A stretch of DNA of 64,000 bases from CBDFLA01 sp965248915 (GTDB lineage Bacteria; Pseudomonadota; Alphaproteobacteria; M2410), in assembly GCA_965248915.1 (NCBI GenBank), contig OZ252216.1:1302001-1366000 (forward strand), given 5' to 3'. Below, piece by piece: positions 18,687-27,668 of the stretch. A model generated the notes under the pieces. It searched no databases, was not told the DNA's origin, and was given only the letters and a program-made list of their open reading frames with translations. The number at the start of each line of letters is the position of its first letter. Within the stretch, counting starts at the first letter, position 1. Made by a program: the position numbers and the translations under genes.

Positions 18687-19066
18687 CCCAATCGCCCGCC
18701 CTTCCGAAGGAAGTGCCAGCCGGCGAATGCGAACATAAGTTCCATCAAAATCGAAATGCTCAAAAACTGTGCCTGAGGCACACCATCAACTCCCAGGCTC
18801 AACAGTCGCCCCGCTGCTGCCCCCAACATGAAGGTGATCAGCGCTACAAGAGCTGGACGCGTGTAACGATCATTAAGTGCGCCCATGACAAAGAGCGTTG
18901 CCATGCCCCAGTAGATTCCCATCAGTGCCCGAAATACATGTTCGCTGTTATTGGAGAAGATCAGCATATTGAGCACTTTGGCGACGGAGCTTTTCGGATT
19001 AATGCCGTAAAATCCACCTACAAGGTAGAGAATAAGTGCTGCCAGTAGAAGAAAGATTTTGGTCAC
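18683..19066 (-). CDS. DUF4345-like small membrane protein
   Basis: The 127-residue product has four predicted membrane segments and the pattern LVGGFYGINP...RALMGIYWGMATLF, then the RPALVALI and GRLLSLGVDG segments, as in DUF4345 proteins. Function is unknown. The frame extends upstream, but GTG at 19066 after GGGGG gives a clean membrane start (VTKIFLLLAALILYLVGG). Confidence 0.75.
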   Translation of the reverse strand: MTKIFLLLAALILYLVGGFYGINPKSSVAKVLNMLIFSNNSEHVFRALMGIYWGMATLFVMGALNDRYTRPALVALITFMLGAAAGRLLSLGVDGVPQAQFLSISILMELMFAFAGWHFLRKGGRLG

Positions 19067-19240
19067 GTGTGCCCCCTGCTTGGAAATGGGAATTGGCGGT
19101 TGTCGTAATGTTACGCGATACCGCGGCAAGAAATCGTTAAGCCGCCTGCTCACCTCGACAATGCGCCCCTCCCTCGATTGCAATTGACCCAGGGACAAGG
19201 CCTAATGGAAAAAACGATAGGACTCAATGGGAACGCGATT

Positions 19241-19936
19241 ATGACAACAAACCTCTTTGATCTGAGCGGTAAAGTGGCTGTAATTACCGGCGGCAACAGC
19301 GGCATTGGATTGGGCATGGCCGAAGCCATTGCCGCTCATGGCGCAAGCGTCTGCATTTGGGGAACTAACACAGACAAAAATGCTGTCGCATTAGAAACAC
19401 TCCAGGCGATCAATCCCGGTGCACACGCGATCAAGTGCGATGTCAGTGACAAACAGGCCGTGGACAAAGCCTTCGACCAAACACTTGAACGATTTAGTCG
19501 AGTTGATGGGTGCTTTGCCAATGCTGGCGTCGGTGGATCAGGTCAGCGCTTCCAAGAAACTTCCGTTGAAGAATGGCGACGCATCATGGATGTCAATCTC
19601 GATGGTCTCTTCTACACATTCCGGCGCGCCGCCGAACATATGGTCGAACGCGCAAAAGCCGGCGATCCCGGCGGGCGGCTTATTGGGATATCCTCCCTAG
19701 GCGCCATCATGGGCATGCCACGATCACAAGCCTATTCCGGAACGAAAGGCGCTGTAATATCAATCATGCAAGGGCTCGCCGTTGAATTCGCTCGCTTTGG
19801 CATAACCGCAAACTCCATATTACCCGGGCACATTCATACCGCCATGACCGATCAACTGTATCAGTTTGAGCCCTTTGTCAGCGCCTATCATTCCGGCGAC
19901 ACGTTGTTGATTGACGGCGGCTTTCGTTTCGTTTGA
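19241..19936 (+). CDS. Short-chain dehydrogenase/reductase lacking a C-terminal segment
   Basis: A Rossmann-fold SDR with cofactor loop GGNSGIG (near residue 17), NAGVGG, catalytic Ser in ISSLGAIMG and YSGTK. After TANSILPGHIHTAMTDQL the sequence passes almost directly to SAYHSGDTLLIDGGF. Family members usually have 25-30 more residues there (the PMRRWGxPEDF...YLASDAS part). The reading frame is intact, so this looks like an in-frame deletion covering the substrate-lid/cofactor region. Activity is doubtful. ATG at 19241 (MTTNLFDLSG) fits the family best. An upstream start at 19178 is possible. Confidence 0.85.
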   Translation: MTTNLFDLSGKVAVITGGNSGIGLGMAEAIAAHGASVCIWGTNTDKNAVALETLQAINPGAHAIKCDVSDKQAVDKAFDQTLERFSRVDGCFANAGVGGSGQRFQETSVEEWRRIMDVNLDGLFYTFRRAAEHMVERAKAGDPGGRLIGISSLGAIMGMPRSQAYSGTKGAVISIMQGLAVEFARFGITANSILPGHIHTAMTDQLYQFEPFVSAYHSGDTLLIDGGFRFV

Positions 19937-19950
19937 GCGCAATTGAACCT

Positions 19951-20634
19951 ATGACCCAGTGGCAACAGATAGACAGCGACCGTATACCAGGTGGTGCAGA
20001 ACTCACATTCCATCGCCGTAACAACGAATTCATGTTGCGCGCAGATGGACTAGAACTCATGACAAGTTCAGCTTCAGGGTCTGAGCGTCAATTGATTCAT
20101 GAAGCCCTGGATCACCTCGAAATCGACACCGTCCGATCCGTTCTCATTGGCGGCTTAGGACTTGGCTTTACACTCGCAGAAGCCTGCAAAACTCTCCCCC
20201 AAGATTGTCAGATCACCACCGTCGAGATCTCGCCTAAGGTTAAAGAGTGGGTGGCCTCTCACTTGAGTGACAAAACCGGATGCGCCCTCACTGATCCTCG
20301 CGTTTCTGTAGAGATTGCGGATATCACAGAGTTCTTAGGCCGATCTGACAGACACTATGATCTCATTCTCTCCGACATTGACAATGGACCCCATGCATTC
20401 GTGGTGCCTTCAAACGACCGCCTCTATGAGATCTTTGGCCTGGAGCTCGTGCGAAGCAAGCTGTCTCGAAAGGGATGTGTTGTCTTTTGGTCAGGCTCAG
20501 ACGAACCGGAATTCTGTGACCTTCTGGCCAAGGTTTTCCCGAAAGTCACCACCCACACTTACACATTGCCTCAAGCCCCAAAAATCAAGCAGTATCTCTT
20601 TGCCGCCTACAAGGCCGATGAAGATTCCCGATAA
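19951..20634 (+). CDS. Spermidine-synthase-like methyltransferase-fold protein
   Basis: About 227 residues with a class I SAM-type fold: SVLIGGLGLGFTLAEA (nucleotide loop), ITTVEISPKVKEW, VEIADITEFLG and YDLILSDIDNG. This pattern is that of spermidine synthase-like proteins in which the aminopropyl-transfer site is often not conserved. It follows the SDR closely. A TTG at 19933 overlapping the SDR stop is an alternative coupled start. The substrate is unknown. Confidence 0.75.
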   Translation: MTQWQQIDSDRIPGGAELTFHRRNNEFMLRADGLELMTSSASGSERQLIHEALDHLEIDTVRSVLIGGLGLGFTLAEACKTLPQDCQITTVEISPKVKEWVASHLSDKTGCALTDPRVSVEIADITEFLGRSDRHYDLILSDIDNGPHAFVVPSNDRLYEIFGLELVRSKLSRKGCVVFWSGSDEPEFCDLLAKVFPKVTTHTYTLPQAPKIKQYLFAAYKADEDSR

Positions 20635-20648
20635 GAAGGAAGCAAAAC

Positions 20649-21794
20649 GTGTCGCTCAACAACTGCCATAACATCTGGGACATTCGGAAAATGGGGACGC
20701 GAAGGCTTCCCTTCCCATTCCGCGATTACTTAGAAGGCACAGCCGACGATGGCTACACCGGTGATAGAAACATCAGCGCCTTCGACGATTGCGAACTGGT
20801 GCCTGAATATTTGGTAGGCGTCAAAGATATAGACACCACCACAGAAGTGCTTGGTCAGAAACTAGATTTCCCTGTCTTCATTGCGCCCACAGGCGCTTCG
20901 CGCATGTTCCATCATGAAGGCGAACGCGCTGTCGCTAAGGCTGCCGCCAAAGCCGGTACCATGTATTCGCTTTCAACCGTTTCGACATACAGTATTGAGG
21001 AAATTGGTGCCCTTACCGACGGCCCCAAAATGTTTCAACTCTACGTGTCTCCGGACAAATCCGTGGTCAACGATTTGGTCGACCGCACCAAGGAAGCAAA
21101 ATATGACGCCCTCTGCCTGACGGTTGATGTGCCGGTGTTAGGCAACCGCGAACTGGATTTACGAAACGGCATGGGCACACCTCCAAAACTAACAACGCGC
21201 GGTTACCTCAGCATATTGGCCCACTACCATTGGCTCCTCGGATTCATCAAACAACCAAACCTGGACTTCGCCAACCTCACCGCTAAAATGAACGACTTGG
21301 AAAAAGCAAACTTGCCCAAGATCTTGGCAGCAGCACTTGATCCAGACATTACTTGGCAAACTGCAGCCGAAATACGCGACAGGTGGAACGGACCCTTCGT
21401 TCTCAAAGGTATTATGTCGGTGGAAGATGCCAAACGCGCCGTCGGTCTCGGCGCCTCCGCCATCATGGTGTCAAACCACGGTGGGCGGCAATTGGACGGC
21501 GTGCCTGCTCCTATAGATGTCGTTGGTCACATTGCCGATGCCGTCGGCGACCAGGTCGAAATCATTATGGATTCAGGCATACGCCGTGGAACCCATGTGC
21601 TCAAAGCACTCGCGCGCGGCGCCAAAGCCTGTGCTATTGGCCGACCTTACCTTTATGGTTTGGCTGCCGGCGGTGAAGCTGGTGTGGACCGCGTCTTATG
21701 GTTGCTCCGCATGGAAATTCTTCGCGATATGGCACTGTTAGGCTGCAACTCGATTGAGGACATAGGGAGGCGCCATATCCGCACGCGCGCCTAA
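20649..21794 (+). CDS. FMN-dependent alpha-hydroxy-acid oxidoreductase (LldD-like)
   Basis: The 381-residue product belongs to the L-lactate dehydrogenase/glycolate oxidase family. It has FIAPTGASRMFHHEGE (FMN region), LTVDVPVLGNRELDLRNG, the catalytic SNHGGRQLDG with its His (about residue 277) and the phosphate-binding IMDSGIRRG and AIGRPYLYGL. It oxidises a 2-hydroxy acid to a 2-oxo acid. Start GTG at 20649 is preceded by AAGAAGGAA. Whether the substrate is lactate cannot be decided. It is likely cotranscribed with the upstream gene (14-base gap). Confidence 0.9.
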   Translation: MSLNNCHNIWDIRKMGTRRLPFPFRDYLEGTADDGYTGDRNISAFDDCELVPEYLVGVKDIDTTTEVLGQKLDFPVFIAPTGASRMFHHEGERAVAKAAAKAGTMYSLSTVSTYSIEEIGALTDGPKMFQLYVSPDKSVVNDLVDRTKEAKYDALCLTVDVPVLGNRELDLRNGMGTPPKLTTRGYLSILAHYHWLLGFIKQPNLDFANLTAKMNDLEKANLPKILAAALDPDITWQTAAEIRDRWNGPFVLKGIMSVEDAKRAVGLGASAIMVSNHGGRQLDGVPAPIDVVGHIADAVGDQVEIIMDSGIRRGTHVLKALARGAKACAIGRPYLYGLAAGGEAGVDRVLWLLRMEILRDMALLGCNSIEDIGRRHIRTRA

Positions 21795-21914
21795 ATCGGA
21801 GATAGTCCCTCAATCAGTCCCATATTGCCTTTTGCGTGTAATATTGGTAAAAAGCACCTTCATATTAGGTCAATCCCGTCTATCGCGGTCCTCAATCTCA
21901 TCTGGAGATGTTTG

Positions 21915-22856
21915 ATGCCAAATGTAAATCGAAGGTTGTGGGTCTCTCTCGCCTCGTTATTGGTCACCGCATGCACACATGCCCCTAGTACATTCGACTT
22001 TTTTGTCATCGGTGACACCGCTTATACCGTCCCCAATGACTACCCAGCCTACGAACAATTGATTGAAAATATCAATCAAGCCGATCCAGCATTTACCGTT
22101 CATATAGGCGATACAAAGTCCGGCGGCGACAGTTGTAACGATGCCCGACAACAGATCATCAAATCGCCCTTCGACCTATTCGAAGAGGCCTTGATCTATA
22201 CACCCGGCGACAACGAGTGGACCGATTGCCATCGTCCGGGCATCAATGAAGACCCGAACGACCGCCTCACCGCCATTCGTCAAATCTTCTTTCCAAGTGC
22301 TTTCAGCCTTGGTCAAAAGCCCATGCACCTGACCCGCCAAGCTGACGTTTCAAGTCATGCTCTCATAGTCGAAAACTCGAGATGGAAAAAACGACAGGTC
22401 ATGTTCGCGACAATTCACGTTGTCGGTTCCAACAACAATCACACACCACCAAACCCGACAACCCCGCCGGAATTCGACGCCCGCAACGCAGCTAACATTG
22501 AATGGATCCAGGAGACATTCGACTTAGCCAAAAAGAAAAAAAGGCGCGCTATCGTTTTCTTCTTCCACGCCAATATGTTCAGGGGTCCGCCCAATGCGTC
22601 GGGATTTGTAGATGCTCTTGCAGCCATTGAGGCAGGAGCACAAAAATATCCTGGTCAAATACTCCTAGTTCATGGTGACACCCACACCTACAGGGTCGAC
22701 AAACCCCTTGATAGTGTATTAGGCACTCCGCCGGGTACGCCAACAAGATTTGACAATGTCACTCGATTGGAGACGTTCGGTGCCCCTGATATTGAAGCCG
22801 TACGAGTCACAGTCGACCGAAAAGACCCCAAGATTTTCACTATCACCCCGTTCTAG
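21915..22856 (+). CDS. Calcineurin-like phosphoesterase lipoprotein
   Basis: About 313 residues. ATG at 21915 after GGAG gives a lipoprotein signal with lipobox LVTAC (cysteine near residue 20). The body has metal-binding-like motifs of the metallophosphoesterase superfamily: FFVIGDTAY, VHIGDTKSGGD, YTPGDNEWTDC and LVHGDTHTY. The substrate is unknown. It is convergent with metG, nine bases away. Confidence 0.78.
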   Translation: MPNVNRRLWVSLASLLVTACTHAPSTFDFFVIGDTAYTVPNDYPAYEQLIENINQADPAFTVHIGDTKSGGDSCNDARQQIIKSPFDLFEEALIYTPGDNEWTDCHRPGINEDPNDRLTAIRQIFFPSAFSLGQKPMHLTRQADVSSHALIVENSRWKKRQVMFATIHVVGSNNNHTPPNPTTPPEFDARNAANIEWIQETFDLAKKKKRRAIVFFFHANMFRGPPNASGFVDALAAIEAGAQKYPGQILLVHGDTHTYRVDKPLDSVLGTPPGTPTRFDNVTRLETFGAPDIEAVRVTVDRKDPKIFTITPF

Positions 22857-22865
22857 ATCAGGTTG

Positions 22866-24581
22866 TTAGCCCTCTGCCCCGCCAAATTTTTCACCCCACT
22901 CGGCGATCTGTTCGTCACTTATTTTGCCAAACAAGACTTCCGGGATCTCAAACGCACGCCCAGGCTTCAAATGCTCAAGTTGATCCCGCATTGAACCTTC
23001 CGGCCAATGCTCTCCATCCCCAGATGATCCCAGAACGTTCAAAAGTTTGTTCGAGGTTGTCGGAACGATCGGCGCCGCCAGGATCGCAAAAAGGCGGATC
23101 AAATTGATGCCGGTGCGGCATGCCACCGCCGCCCTCTCGGGATCTTCTTTAAATGCGATCCATGGCGCCGCATCCGTCAGATACTCATTGCCAAGCACCC
23201 AGATCCCTCTCAGATCTTGGAAAGCCTTCCGAAACTCCAAGGCTTCGAGGTTATCTGCATATGCCGCAATGCGTTGGTCTAGCTCCTTCGAAAGCGCAAT
23301 TTCTGCTTCACCAAAGTCACCACCGGCCGGCACTTCCTCCCCAAACTTCGATTTAGTAAATCGCAGGATCCGGTTAACGAAATTTCCGAAAACGTCCGCC
23401 AAGTCCTTGTTCACGACACTTGCGAAATGTTCCCAGGTAAAGGATGTGTCGCTACCCTCCGGCGCATTGGCCATCAAATAGTATCGCCAATAATCCGCAG
23501 GCAGAAGATCCAGGGCTTGATCCATGAAAACACCACGATTCTCACTGGTGGAAAATTTGCCGCCATACCAATTGAGCCAATTAAATCCCTTGATCTGATC
23601 AGCGGTCTTCCACGGTTCATGGCTTCCCAACAAAGTCACAGGAAAGCTCACCGTGTGAAACGGCACATTGTCTTTGCCCATGAATTGAACGTAAGTCACG
23701 TCCTTGGCTTCATCGCCAAACCACCAGCGTTTCCAATCATCATTGTTGCCGTAAGCCTGCGACCATTCTTGCGTCGCCGCGATGTACTCGATGGGCGCAT
23801 CAAACCAGACATAGAAAACTTTGTTCTCAAAGCCTGGTCGAGGTTTACCGTCTTTCACGACAGGGATCCCCCATTTTAGATCCCTCGTGATGCAGCGGTC
23901 GTTGAGACCTTCATCCAACCACTTCAAGGCAATGGATGTAACCAGGTGCGGCCAGCCCTCCTTTTGGGTGACCCACTCACGCACTTCATCCACCATCTTG
24001 GACTGCAAGAGATAGAGGTGTCTCGTCTCCCGCACCTCTAGGTTCTTCGATCCCGAAACCGAGGAGTAGGCATCAATCAGATCGACCGGATCGAGGAGTT
24101 TTCCACAATTGTCGCATTGGTCTCCCCTTGCCTTCTCAAATCCGCAATTTGGGCACGTCCCCTCGATGTACCGATCAGGCAGGAAACGGTCGTCGTCAAT
24201 CGAATAGACCTGTTCGTCCACCCGCTCCTCAATCAATCCATTGGCTTCCAGCACTTCCGCGAAATGTTGGGTCAGTTTATGATTGGGTTCAAAGGAGGAC
24301 CGACCAAAGTGATCCCAGGAAAGGTCAAATGCCTGTCCGTACTTTTTTTGTAGTTCAAACTGCTCGGCGCAATAGTCTGAAACCGCCTGGCCGGCCTCCA
24401 GCGCCGCCAACTCGGCCGGTGTCCCATGCTCGTCCGTCGCGCAGATCAGCAAGACCTCATGACCCCGCATCCGCAAGTAGCGCGCATAGACATCCGACGG
24501 CAGCTGAGAGCCCACCAAGTTCCCTAAGTGCTTAATGCCGTTAATGTAGGGAAGCGCACTTGTAATAAGGATTCTGGCCAT
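22866..24581 (-). CDS. metG: Methionyl-tRNA synthetase
   Basis: The 571-residue class I synthetase charges initiator and elongator tRNA-Met. It has the HLGN form of the HIGH motif (near residue 20), a zinc knuckle CPNCGFEKARGDQCDNCGK and the KFSTS form of the KMSKS loop (near 350). It lacks the C-terminal tRNA-binding dimer domain of E. coli MetG, as in many MetG1 forms. ATG at 24581 (MARILITSALPY) is preferred over a start 18 codons upstream because it matches the family. Confidence 0.97.
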   Translation of the reverse strand: MARILITSALPYINGIKHLGNLVGSQLPSDVYARYLRMRGHEVLLICATDEHGTPAELAALEAGQAVSDYCAEQFELQKKYGQAFDLSWDHFGRSSFEPNHKLTQHFAEVLEANGLIEERVDEQVYSIDDDRFLPDRYIEGTCPNCGFEKARGDQCDNCGKLLDPVDLIDAYSSVSGSKNLEVRETRHLYLLQSKMVDEVREWVTQKEGWPHLVTSIALKWLDEGLNDRCITRDLKWGIPVVKDGKPRPGFENKVFYVWFDAPIEYIAATQEWSQAYGNNDDWKRWWFGDEAKDVTYVQFMGKDNVPFHTVSFPVTLLGSHEPWKTADQIKGFNWLNWYGGKFSTSENRGVFMDQALDLLPADYWRYYLMANAPEGSDTSFTWEHFASVVNKDLADVFGNFVNRILRFTKSKFGEEVPAGGDFGEAEIALSKELDQRIAAYADNLEALEFRKAFQDLRGIWVLGNEYLTDAAPWIAFKEDPERAAVACRTGINLIRLFAILAAPIVPTTSNKLLNVLGSSGDGEHWPEGSMRDQLEHLKPGRAFEIPEVLFGKISDEQIAEWGEKFGGAEG

Positions 24582-24790
24582 AGAATTGGAACTTCTCGCG
24601 GGGCTGAAAGGGAAAAATCGGTTAGGTAGTGACATATAGCGAATGCTTGGGCCATTTGCACCCGAAACATCCCAGACAATATGGCTGAAATCGGTGACTT
24701 TTGACTTGCCAGATTCAACAAGACCGACTAAATGCTAGTCCCCCAAGCGAGGACTGCCTCAAAGTTGTGAGGCCGCAAGATCGCCAAGAT

Positions 24791-24866
24791 GCCGGTTTAG
24801 CTCAGTTGGTAGAGCGGCTGATTTGTAATCAGTAGGTCGGCGGTTCGACTCCGTCAACCGGCACCA
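24791..24866 (+). tRNA. tRNA-Thr (TGT)
   Basis: A 76-base cloverleaf has acceptor GCCGGTT paired with AACCGGC, D-arm GCTCAGTTGGTAGAGC, anticodon stem-loop CTGATTTGTAATCAG with anticodon TGT, T-arm GGTTCGACTCC and encoded CCA. It stands alone between metG and the L,D-transpeptidase-like gene. Confidence 0.97.
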
Positions 24867-24940
24867 TTTAAGCCTCAAAATACATACGAACGGCCTCTGC
24901 GGGCCATGATTTCACCATAACAGTATGGACCACTCGCAAT

Positions 24941-25582
24941 ATGTTGAGATGGCATTCACTTTTGGTCTGTACTTTCGCGTTGACCTTCTGGGATATCGGT
25001 ATTCTTAACAGCGCCGCAGACACATACTGCGAGATCGCGGGCACACCTTGTGATGACTACACCGGTTATTCCGAAAGCGGATTGAATGAAAAGATCCTTT
25101 CGCGACTTGAAAGGTGGCGAAACGCCAATTCAAGACTCATCAATCATCGCTACATCACACTCTTTGATGTAAGTCAGCACTCCGCAATCCCGCGGTTCAG
25201 TGTCATCGACATCGAAGCCAAAGAAATCACGACCTACCTCGCCGCCCATGGCAAGGGTTCTGATCCGGATCACGACGGTGTCGCCACCATCTTCTCAGAC
25301 ACACCCGGTTCAAAGGCAACCCCCCTCGGATTTTTTCTGACTGCCGAAACCTATGTTGGCAAACATGGCCTCTCTTTGAGGCTGGATGGACTAGAAGATC
25401 GCAACAAGAACGCACGTGCGCGATCAATCGTTATTCACGGCGCAGATTACATTGATCAGTCGCGAGTTCGTTTGGGGAGATCCTGGGGCTGCCCCGCTCT
25501 ATCCCATTCTGAGGTGGTGACCGTCATTGATCAAATTAAGGGGGGGTCAATCCTCTATATCCATGAGGGGCCAAAACCATAG
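24941..25582 (+). CDS. Secreted L,D-transpeptidase-like protein (YkuD_2 type)
   Basis: The 213-residue product has an N-terminal signal peptide (about 27 residues). The C-terminal half carries the catalytic signature IVIHGADYID...GRSWGCPALS, the His/Ser-Gly-Cys arrangement of murein L,D-transpeptidase catalytic-domain family proteins. Such proteins act on peptidoglycan stem peptides in the periplasm, though the exact reaction is inferred. It begins 75 bases after tRNA-Thr. Confidence 0.85.
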   Translation: MLRWHSLLVCTFALTFWDIGILNSAADTYCEIAGTPCDDYTGYSESGLNEKILSRLERWRNANSRLINHRYITLFDVSQHSAIPRFSVIDIEAKEITTYLAAHGKGSDPDHDGVATIFSDTPGSKATPLGFFLTAETYVGKHGLSLRLDGLEDRNKNARARSIVIHGADYIDQSRVRLGRSWGCPALSHSEVVTVIDQIKGGSILYIHEGPKP

Positions 25583-25648
25583 ACAAAGCGCCAGCTGATG
25601 TCTCCACCAGCGCCGTTTCTCGCAATCGATAATCGTAAAGGCCAGCTC

Positions 25649-26029
25649 TTAGGCTTCGACGACTTCCAAGAGTTGTTTCACGCGATCACGAAGCTTTGGA
25701 TTTTTGATCTTTGCAAACTCGCGAGCGAATTTCAGACCTTCACCAGGACGCACAGTCGATTCATCGTCGTCACTAGGTCCAGCTTCCTCCAGCCCTTCAA
25801 AGAAGTAGGCCACAGGAACTCCTAACACCTCAGACATCACGTACAGTTTGCTGGCGGCAATCCGGTTCGAACCATTCTCGTACTTCTGGATCTGCTGAAA
25901 GCTAATCCCGAAGTGATCCCCAAGTTGTTCCTGACTGATGCCCCGCACCGTTCGCGCGGTTCTCAACCGTTTCCCAACGTGGATGTCAATTGGGTCCGGC
26001 CCATCTTGAATAGCAGTTCTACGCGGCAT
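25649..26029 (-). CDS. XRE-family helix-turn-helix regulator
   Basis: The 126-residue product has an HTH domain at about residues 18-75: VGKRLRTARTVRGISQEQLG, then FGISFQQIQKYENGSNRI. A charged linker and a helical C-terminal tail follow. This type is very common in alphaproteobacteria. The targets are unknown. The start has a strong GGGAGGA site. A single-gene unit is likely. Confidence 0.92.
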   Translation of the reverse strand: MPRRTAIQDGPDPIDIHVGKRLRTARTVRGISQEQLGDHFGISFQQIQKYENGSNRIAASKLYVMSEVLGVPVAYFFEGLEEAGPSDDDESTVRPGEGLKFAREFAKIKNPKLRDRVKQLLEVVEA

Positions 26030-26190
26030 ACGAATCCTCCCTTTGTTCGGTCATATTACTCAAAGAACTCCCAAAAAAAAGAGAAATTGCTGACCTTCGA
26101 CAGATTATGGCGCACCGACACATTGAAACGTAACGCATTTACCTCGGAGGTCAAGTCTTCGCGATCATCTGGAACCAACAAACCGCATAG

Positions 26191-26218
26191 ATAAAGGGCG
26201 ACGCCAAGACGTCGCCCT
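26191..26218 (-). terminator. Terminator after the acidic-repeat gene
   Basis: On the minus strand AGGGCGACG and CGTCGCCCT form a 9-bp stem with a short loop (26195-26218), followed by TTTAT. It lies 40 bases past the stop of the gene ending at 26258. Confidence 0.7.
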
Positions 26219-26257
26219 CAACTCCCGATCACAAGTAATAACGGGAAACTTGGGACA

Positions 26258-26824
26258 TTACTCCGTAGCGTCTTCCATGATTTCTTCCGCGGCTTCTTCC
26301 GCTTCATCCATCATGGTGTCAGCCGCATCATCCATTGCAGCGTCAATGGCTTCGTCCATTTCTTCTTCCGCCACATCCATTGCTTCGTCAACGGCATTCA
26401 TTTCGTCTTCAATCGGCTCATCCATGGCTTCGTCTATGGCTTCGTCTATGGCTTCGTCCATAGCTTCGTCTATGGCTTCGTCTATGGCTTCGTCAACTTC
26501 TTCCATGACTTCTTCTTCGACATCAGAATCCAATTCAACCGGACCAGAGTCTTCGTCCAAAGCCTCATCTTCTCCGTACTCATCACCCATGGAACCATGG
26601 ATTTTCTCTTTAAACGCTTGGTATTCCGGCATTTCAATCAGGTAATTCTTGTAGCCATAACCGATACCGAACGACAAAAGGATCATCAGAATGAGTCGGA
26701 TCAAAAAGCCTGGTTTCCTCTCACCACCAAAGATGCTTATCCCCAGCAGTTCAAGCAAAAGATTAAGCAGGGCAAGCAACACAAACCCTACACAAAGATA
26801 ACAAATTATTTCAGATATTGGCAT
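26258..26824 (-). CDS. Membrane protein with a long acidic DEA(I/M) repeat tail
   Basis: 188 residues from ATG 26824 (GGGGG upstream). Two hydrophobic segments (about residues 3-30 and 40-60) are followed by a tail of about 125 residues made almost only of Asp, Glu, Ala, Met, Ile and Val. It includes short repeats DEAIDEAIDEAMDEA. The tail is strongly negative and has almost no Lys or Arg. No function is recognised. It could bind cations or basic proteins, or be a spacer. A frame 28 codons longer exists, but its extra part has no support. Confidence 0.7.
   Translation of the reverse strand: MPISEIICYLCVGFVLLALLNLLLELLGISIFGGERKPGFLIRLILMILLSFGIGYGYKNYLIEMPEYQAFKEKIHGSMGDEYGEDEALDEDSGPVELDSDVEEEVMEEVDEAIDEAIDEAMDEAIDEAIDEAMDEPIEDEMNAVDEAMDVAEEEMDEAIDAAMDDAADTMMDEAEEAAEEIMEDATE
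26424..26495. repeat. Six tandem 12-bp repeats inside the acidic gene
   Basis: The plus strand reads ATGGCTTCGTCT-like units six times in a row, with only single-base differences. On the coding strand each unit encodes four residues (DEA plus Ile or Met). Such arrays often vary in copy number by slippage while keeping frame. Confidence 0.85.
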
Positions 26825-27247
26825 CGTACGCCCCCATGTAGTTACAAATTCCCCAACACACGGCTGTCCAGGATCGTCCGCACGACCCGCCGCCATTGCT
26901 GCCGACACCCTACATTACATTTCTGTAATTTCAAAGGATTACCGAAAATCCTTTGTCGACCCTTGACCTCAAGAAATCATGTTGAAAAATCCCGTAATAA
27001 TTGCAATATAACTTAGATTCTAAATCCAACTAGGTGAAATTCCACCGAGACGGCCTCACTAGGATCAACCATAGTCGCCACCGTCGACTACATCTCCCAT
27101 ACATCCAGACTGAAAGCCCCAATATCACAATTCACTTGCGAACAGCTATTTGTTTGATAGGTTGAAAGTCAGACTCTTAGAATCGACCAATTGCCGATCA
27201 AACAAAAGGGTTTTCAAATGTCAGTTTGATTAGTAAGGAACGAGTAA
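26825..27247. other. AT-rich intergenic region, no gene
   Basis: This stretch of about 420 bases separates divergent genes. It should contain both promoters, but no clear -35/-10 pair, RNA gene or repeat was recognised. The final 20 bases hold the AAGGA ribosome binding site of the next gene. Confidence 0.35.
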
Positions 27248-27577
27248 ATGAAGGGTAAATCAAAAGCAATTGTGACAGGAGTAATCGCATTTACAATGAT
27301 CGCCAGCCAAGCGTTCGCCTTCAAATTCGATGAGTACGTTTGCACGACAGCAACTCAAGAACCAACCAAACTCCCAACGCAATATGGCATGCTCATTGAT
27401 GCAGGAATCATGGGCGATGACGTTGGTTACATGATTGACACAGATGACGATGGAATTGTCGATCTATTTCTGATCGATCGCGGTGGCGACAGTTACACAT
27501 TCGAAGAAATTGCTGAGTACCCAGAGGGAAAATCGGCAATCCGCGTAATTTCACTGCGAGATTCACGCTGCGCTTGA
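27248..27577 (+). CDS. Small secreted protein with a calcium-loop-like motif
   Basis: 109 residues: a signal peptide (MKGKSKAIVTGVIAF... cleaved near AFA, about residue 24), then a short domain with two cysteines, at about residue 32 and near the C-terminus. The segment DTDDDGIVDLFLIDRGGD resembles a dockerin/EF-hand-like calcium-binding loop. No family was recognised. A strong terminator follows 11 bases after the stop. The ribosome binding site is AAGGA. Confidence 0.7.
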   Translation: MKGKSKAIVTGVIAFTMIASQAFAFKFDEYVCTTATQEPTKLPTQYGMLIDAGIMGDDVGYMIDTDDDGIVDLFLIDRGGDSYTFEEIAEYPEGKSAIRVISLRDSRCA

Positions 27578-27585
27578 GGACGACG

Positions 27586-27628
27586 AAAAATGCCATCGGA
27601 GCTTAACCTCCGATGGCATTCTATATTT
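27586..27628. terminator. Bidirectional terminator between convergent genes
   Basis: AATGCCATCGGAG (27589-27601) and CTCCGATGGCATT (27608-27620) form a perfect 13-bp stem with a 6-base loop. A T-rich tail follows on the plus strand and an A5 run precedes it, which is a T5 tail on the minus strand. It can stop transcription from both sides. Confidence 0.9.
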
Positions 27629-27668
27629 TGATGCTGTAACTCAGCACTAGGCAACGACTAATTGTTCA

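Noticed and set aside
26424..26495. CRISPR-like array
   Set aside because: Units are 12 bp, directly tandem and in coding frame, with no spacers.
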